Shown: piece after piece, positions 59,555-64,000 of the stretch
Numbering within the stretch: the first letter of the stretch is position 1
Layout of the letters: the number at the start of each line of letters is the position of its first letter
From: Dryococelus australis
Taxonomy: Eukaryota > Arthropoda > Insecta > Phasmatodea > Phasmatidae
Reading direction: 5' to 3'
Length of the DNA: 64,000 nucleotides
Assembly: GCA_029891345.1 (NCBI GenBank)
Contig: CM057009.1
Span: 232,925,178-232,989,177 of the forward strand
Program-made: the position numbers and the translations under genes
The notes under the pieces: generated by a model
Database searches by the model: none
Told to the model about the DNA's origin: nothing
The model's input: the letters and a program-made list of their open reading frames with translations, nothing else

Positions 59555-60230
59555 TATAGTGAACGAACTTTTGTGCTCGGGGATGACAGTCGTCGCCTGG
59601 TAGAGTTTCTGCTGCCAAATGTATATAGACTCGATGCTAACATACAGGAAATGCATCGGCGGCCTGGGAAAAGTAGTCGAGATCGATGAGTTGAAGTTGG
59701 GCAAGTGCAAAATCCACAAAGGATGCAAAGTTCACGGTCAGTGGGTTATCGGGGGAGTCCAGAGGGATAACCCGACGAAATTCTTCCTGGTTGCCAGTGG
59801 AAAAAAAGAATGCTGTGACCCTAACCAAAATCATTCACAAGTGGATCGCGCCCAGCACGACGATAATATCAGGTTGCTGGCGAGGTGACAGCAACTTGGA
59901 CATACACAGCTACCGTCACATGCAGGTGAATCACAGGAGGTAGATTGAGTGCAGCGAAAAGAGCGGAATGGTTAACACCCGAAACACATTGAAAATGAAG
60001 TTGGGCAAGACAGCGAGGGTTCACATGCAAAACACCGAGTGGAACTGGTGTTCGGAGAGATACAGCATCCCCTGCTTTGACCAATGGAAATATTGTGGGT
60101 TGGCTACCTGGCAAAGTACGTCTGGAAAAAGAACCATCAGTATGGTGAACGACTGCACATTTTGCTGATTCATGCCGCCGAATTGCATAATCGGAAATTG
60201 CACAGAGGTGATGGCGACGAAGGCTAGTCT
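59555..60230 (+). pseudogene. Merlin (IS1595/ISXO2-type DDE) transposase remnant
   Basis: The open piece 59619-59888 has GKVVEIDELKLGKCKIHKGC and VHGQWVIGGVQRDNPTKFFL, the start of the ISXO2-like DDE domain with the first catalytic Asp in EIDE. The next frame has IHKWIAPSTTIISGCWRG (about 59836-59890). There the second catalytic position reads Gly where the family has Asp (S-D-C-W). The C-terminal part (YVWKKNHQYGERLHILL, about 60117-60165) follows a further frame change. In animals this domain is typical of Merlin transposons, which move by cut-and-paste. Clearly inactive. Confidence 0.75.
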
Positions 60231-60290
60231 ACTTTCGACAGGTATCAGCTTGTCATTGTTGTCAATTCAATTTCAGGCACAAGCGATATC

Positions 60291-60740
60291 GAGTTGCTGT
60301 TGTTGCCATTGCAGTTGTTACAGAGTGTAAATGAGTGATTAGGGGTTTGTTTTGTTTAAAATTAAAGTGAATTTGAGTTGCTATTTGGTATAATTTAAAT
60401 TTAAAGTGAAAGTGAGCTGCTGTTTGTTAGAAAGTGTAAATAAGCGAGTAGGGCTCCGTTTTTTTAATTAACAGGTGCGAGTGAGACTGTGTTCCTGTTT
60501 GTCGCAGTTTAAAATAAAAATGCAAGTGACCTGCCGTTTTATACAGTTTAAAATTAATATATGAATGACATGTTGAGTGTTTCAATTCAAAATTAAAGTG
60601 TAAATGTCATGCTGTTTGTTACAGTTTAAGAAAAGTTTGAATGATGTGCGGTTTGTTGCAGTTAAAAATTAAAGTGTAATTGAGTTGCTGTTGGTTTCAG
60701 TTTAAAATTAAAGTGTTTGAGTCAGTTGTTGTTTATGTAT
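60291..60740. repeat. Tandem repeat, about 60-bp units
   Basis: Eight or so diverged units of GAGTTGCTGTTTGTTACAGTTTAAAATTAAAGTGTAAAT type, varying 55-65 bp. Confidence 0.8.
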
Positions 60741-61349
60741 ATTTAAAAAAAAACATTCATTTGCGATCTGGAGAGGGCATAGTACTGTCGAGTCGGTCAT
60801 GACTGGTCCGGCCAGCGGCGGTGATGGATGCAATTGAATTCGCTGCTGCGTTTGTGGAATTTGGACCTACCAGTTTTGAGTGTTAAGGTAAATGATAAAA
60901 ACTGATTGCATATATAAAATATTATAAAATGAATTGTTATATATTTAAAAAAAAATTGAATTTTCAACCTCCCCAAGTTTAGTCTACCCTTTAATGATTT
61001 TATATATATTATGAACTAAATGGTTAAATATATTAAAAAAATAGAATTTACAGAGGTTCACAATTTTGGTACAGCCTTTAGTGATGGCGTACATAAAGCA
61101 TTAAAAACAAAATGGTTAAAAATATAAAAAGTTGAATTTTAAAGGTTTCGCCTTTTTGGTGCTCTCTAAAGTGATGCCATATACACTAAACTTTAAAAAC
61201 TAACCCAGCAAACATAACCTGTTGGCAAAGTGTCGGTAAATTGTCAATCCGATACCTGTACTGACGGCAACTGTCGTTTCAATGCCAGAAGATAACCATT
61301 TGACAATGGTGTGATGTCTTTATCGAGACAGATTACTAGCCATTAGAAA

Positions 61350-62010
61350 AAAGTCAATGCCCCCCTGTATTTTTGCGACAACAGATGGATATCACCGGAA
61401 ATATTTCGGCGTGAAATCACAGAGTAAACATATTGCAAACATATTGCAAGAATCTTAAAAATGTGTCTGGACCGATTCCCATACAGCATCTTTGCCTTTT
61501 CGATAAGCTGGCCATTATCATATTTATTCCAGCTCGGTAACATTTTCGAAACAAGGCTCTTTATCACAATAAATATATAAATATGTATTTTTACAGACAA
61601 AATTTTGGAAAGGGTTTTGAATAGGCAAGATGTAAGCTAGTTGTTAACGGCATGATGGCTTTTTGTGACAGAATGTTTATCTTTAGAAAGAGACAATGGT
61701 CTGCTGTATTTTTTTTAGGATAACAGATGGATATCACCGTAAATATATTTTCATGATATCGCAGAGCAAACATGTTGGAAGCATCTTAAAAAAAAAATGT
61801 TTGGGCCGATTCCCATACAGCATCTTTGTCTTTTCTGTAAGCTGGACATTATCTATTTATCCTGGCCTGGTAACATTTTCGAAACAAGGCTCTTTCTCAC
61901 AATAAAGATATACAAATGATGTCTTTTTGTCAACAAATGTTTGGAGAGTGTTTTGAATAGAGGCAAGTTGTTACCTAGCTGTTAATGGAATGGTATCATT
62001 TTTGAAACCA
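61350..62010. repeat. Direct duplication, 342-bp period
   Basis: Two copies (about 61350-61665 and 61692-62010) share ACAGATGGATATCACC, CCGATTCCCATACAGCATCTTTG and ATTTTCGAAACAAGGCTCTTT. Upstream, 60950-61195 holds about three diverged units of roughly 120 bp with a CCTTTAGTGATG core. Confidence 0.85.
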
Positions 62011-62287
62011 TGTTTTAACTAGTAGCATGTTTTTTCGTGATTATATATGTGTCACGTGATAGGCCATGACATTGGTTCACTTTAAATTTTTATTTCATTT
62101 GTACAACCATCTGAAAGATATTTTAAAAACTAACTAAAACTATTTTCTTTGCAAGTTGTGAAGAAATAGTTTTTACGAAATCAGTGTTTTAAAATTATTT
62201 GTTCTATTGCCATGGAATTTATACATACCTTTATAGTAATTTATGTCATTATATATTTTTAATTACTGGATATTATCAGCAACTTAA

Positions 62288-62358
62288 CCCATGGTGTACA
62301 GAATAGGATGCTTGACTGTCAACTCAAGAGTCTTAGGTTTGAATCCCACACTCGGGAA
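62288..62358 (+). repeat. tRNA-like SINE head
   Basis: CATGGTGTACAGAATAGGATGC with an A-box-like element, then the B-box AGGTTTGAATCCC, spaced as in a tRNA. The SINE body is not delimited. Confidence 0.45.
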
Positions 62359-62504
62359 GCAAAAGATTTTCATATCATATAATGTGTTGAGAAGTAAATT
62401 AAATGAATATATGTAAAGTGGAATTAACAATTACTAACATTTTTAATCAAAAAGTTAAGGTTTTTTTCATGGTTATACTGCTTATTTCTGGACATCATGC
62501 CACT

Positions 62505-62880
62505 GCAGGCCCGGCATCGTAACGACATCCAACCGTCGCAGGCCTGGCATCGTAACGACATCGAGCCATCGCAGGCCCGGCATCGTAATGACACCCATCC
62601 GTTGCAGGCCCGGCATCGTAGCGGCATCCAGCCGTCGCAGGCTCGGAATCGTAACGACACCCAGCTGTCGCAGACCCGGCATCGTAGCGACATCCAGCCG
62701 TCGCAGGCCGGCATTGTCACGATGTCCAGTCGTCGCAGACCCAGCATTATAGCGACATCCAATCGTCGCAGGCCTGGATTCGTAGCTCCATCTAGTCGCA
62801 GGTCCAGCATCGTAGCGACATCAAGCCACCGCAGACCTGGCACCATAAGGACATCCAGCCATCGCAGGTCCGACACTGTC
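62505..62880. repeat. 33-bp minisatellite open in both strands
   Basis: Eleven to twelve units of GCAGGCCCGGCATCGTAGCG+ACATCCAGCCGTC, mostly exactly 33 bp (one 32, one 30). Because the unit is 11 codons, long open frames exist on both strands: 62497-62973 plus (QARHRNDIQPS repeats) and 62930-62424 minus (RRLDVVTMPGL repeats). The unit is richer in GC and CpG than its surroundings. Confidence 0.92.
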
Positions 62881-62904
62881 AGCCAACAGTTATCCGATAG
62901 CCCA

Positions 62905-63200
62905 TATTTCCATTGGGCCGCTTCCAGCATTAGACAGAGGGCTGTTATCCTCTGGCCGAAGTTTGTCAGCTAGCTTTTACCTGCCCGATTCTGGCCCGTA
63001 CTTTTTTGTATGTTGGCTCGAAATACATTGTGTATCTTGCCGGTAGTGGTACAGTGTATTTTTGACACTCTCGGCAAACAGTCAGCCGCCAGTTCGTATA
63101 TCCATCAAGCCGCTTCTGGCATAGGACAGCGAGCCAGTATCGGCTTGCCGGTGTTTGTCGGCTAGCTTTTACCAGCCCGATTCTGGCCCGTATTTTCCGT
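62905..63200. repeat. Tandem duplication, about 180-bp period
   Basis: Two units share GTTTGTCAGCTAGCTTTTAC (CTGCCCGATTCTGGCCCGTA follows) and a CCATT.GGCCGCTTC..GCATTAGACAG block. Confidence 0.75.
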
Positions 63201-63438
63201 GTTTGCTGGGAAATGATTAAATATATATTTAAAAAAAACAATAATTTTTTAAAATATTTTCCTTAAAATGAAAAAATTATGCACCACGAATCACGCGTGT
63301 TTGAGCTGGGATGAGATAGGGGGTAAAATTAAAAATTTTGGATATGCAATAGGGAATTTTTAGCATTAGTTTACTTTTGGCCCCTGTATAAGCCATGGGA
63401 AACAAATTGAGTCTATTACCGTATATTCTCTAGTCGGT

Positions 63439-63865
63439 TTGGATACACCATACGAAATAATCGGGTGTAGGTCGAAATTTCCCCCCAACTTGGTTGGATA
63501 CATGCGCAAGTCGTATCAAATGGGGCGCGGCACCAATTTTCTCCCTTTTGGGTTGGATAAGCAATGTCGTCTTTTTCGGTCCTGCACATTTTGTCACCTG
63601 GATAAGCAAAGGGAAACTTTTGGTAAAAACCAGCTATTTGTAGGTAGGTTGGATATGCAGGAGGAAGTTTGCATTTTATTTTGCCTTCTCTGGGTCGTGG
63701 TTGGATACAAAATGTGCGACTTTTTGGGTCGACCTTTCTGTATCATTGGATACATAACACGGTGATTTTTGAGCGATTTGGATACTCAATACAGAATAAT
63801 CACCGAATGTTCTGCCTTATGCGCACTGTTACAGTCCGTTCAGTGGTGATTGGATACTCATGACA
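63439..63865. repeat. Degenerate repeat with TTGGATA cores
   Basis: TTGGATA recurs at 63439, 63494, 63553, 63649, 63701, 63747, 63778 and 63850, and a GGATAAGCAA variant near 63599, mostly 45-59 bp apart. Outside the core the units barely align. Confidence 0.6.
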
Positions 63866-64000
63866 TTTGTTGCGGGGATGTTGTGCTCTCACATGTCCGA
63901 TCGCACTGTGTCACTGCATGTCTGACGTTTCTGAGAATTGATTTTCGTGATCGATTAAGACACTCACTGTGCCAGTGGTATCTCGTCACTGGGCAGTGTT

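Noticed and set aside
62424-62973. A repeat protein gene of about 160 codons
   Set aside because: The frame exists equally on both strands because the unit is 33 bp; there are no flanking gene signals.

Overview
This looks like a gene-poor, repeat-dominated stretch of an arthropod nuclear genome, probably a large-genome insect. Evidence: an exon of the insect Ly6/quiver type, introns and long (TA)n tracts, tRNA-derived SINEs, insect-like TAACCTAACC motifs, Ty3/gypsy elements, and several decayed Polinton/Maverick (adintovirus-like) elements. A polyneopteran is my guess from overall style only; the sequence alone does not fix the order.

Layout. (1) 1 to about 10.2 kb: Polinton A, cut by the window's left edge. 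Inverted termini carry arrays of CCAAT boxes. Broken genes: an unknown left-end gene, penton, adenain-like protease and pVI-like protein on the minus strand; zinc-finger/packaging ATPase, a conserved Polinton gene 'X' and a chromodomain integrase on the plus strand. (2) 11.08-11.36 kb: last coding exon of a host Ly6/uPAR-like GPI-anchored protein, the only plausible host gene seen. (3) 11.97-24.84 kb: element B1, about 12.9 kb, with 1.9-2.2 kb terminal inverted repeats around one recognisable gene, a broken protein-primed-type DNA polymerase B. (4) 27.1-33.2 kb: Polinton B2, in opposite orientation to A but collinear with it: integrase, X and ATPase on minus; pVI-like, protease, penton, major capsid and zinc-finger genes on plus. 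(5) 33.49-33.74 kb: a SINE with target-site duplication. (6) 35.15-41.71 kb: a palindromic element C, two inverted arrays of about 285-bp units around a SINE-containing spacer, with tRNA-like units at its outer ends and two odd minisatellites inside. (7) 41.87-51.24 kb: a Ty3/gypsy element D on the minus strand with both LTRs (about 1.55-1.65 kb) and gag-PR-RT-RH-INT. (8) 51.89-53.61 kb: a non-autonomous DNA transposon with GGSCCRGTTT-type ends. (9) 54.67-59.50 kb: a second, more decayed Ty3/gypsy remnant E. (10) 59.55-60.23 kb: a Merlin/IS1595-type transposase fragment. (11) 60.3-63.9 kb: a series of unrelated tandem repeats.

None of the element genes is intact; most carry stops, frameshifts or lost catalytic residues. 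The strongest signals are the regulatory-looking architecture of the inverted termini (CCAAT plus TATA in A, AAGATGGCGGC-like motifs in A and B1), the polymerase-only element B1, the shared gene order of A and B2, the palindrome C with its pol III A-box minisatellite, and an in-frame 48-codon duplication inside the reverse transcriptase of D.
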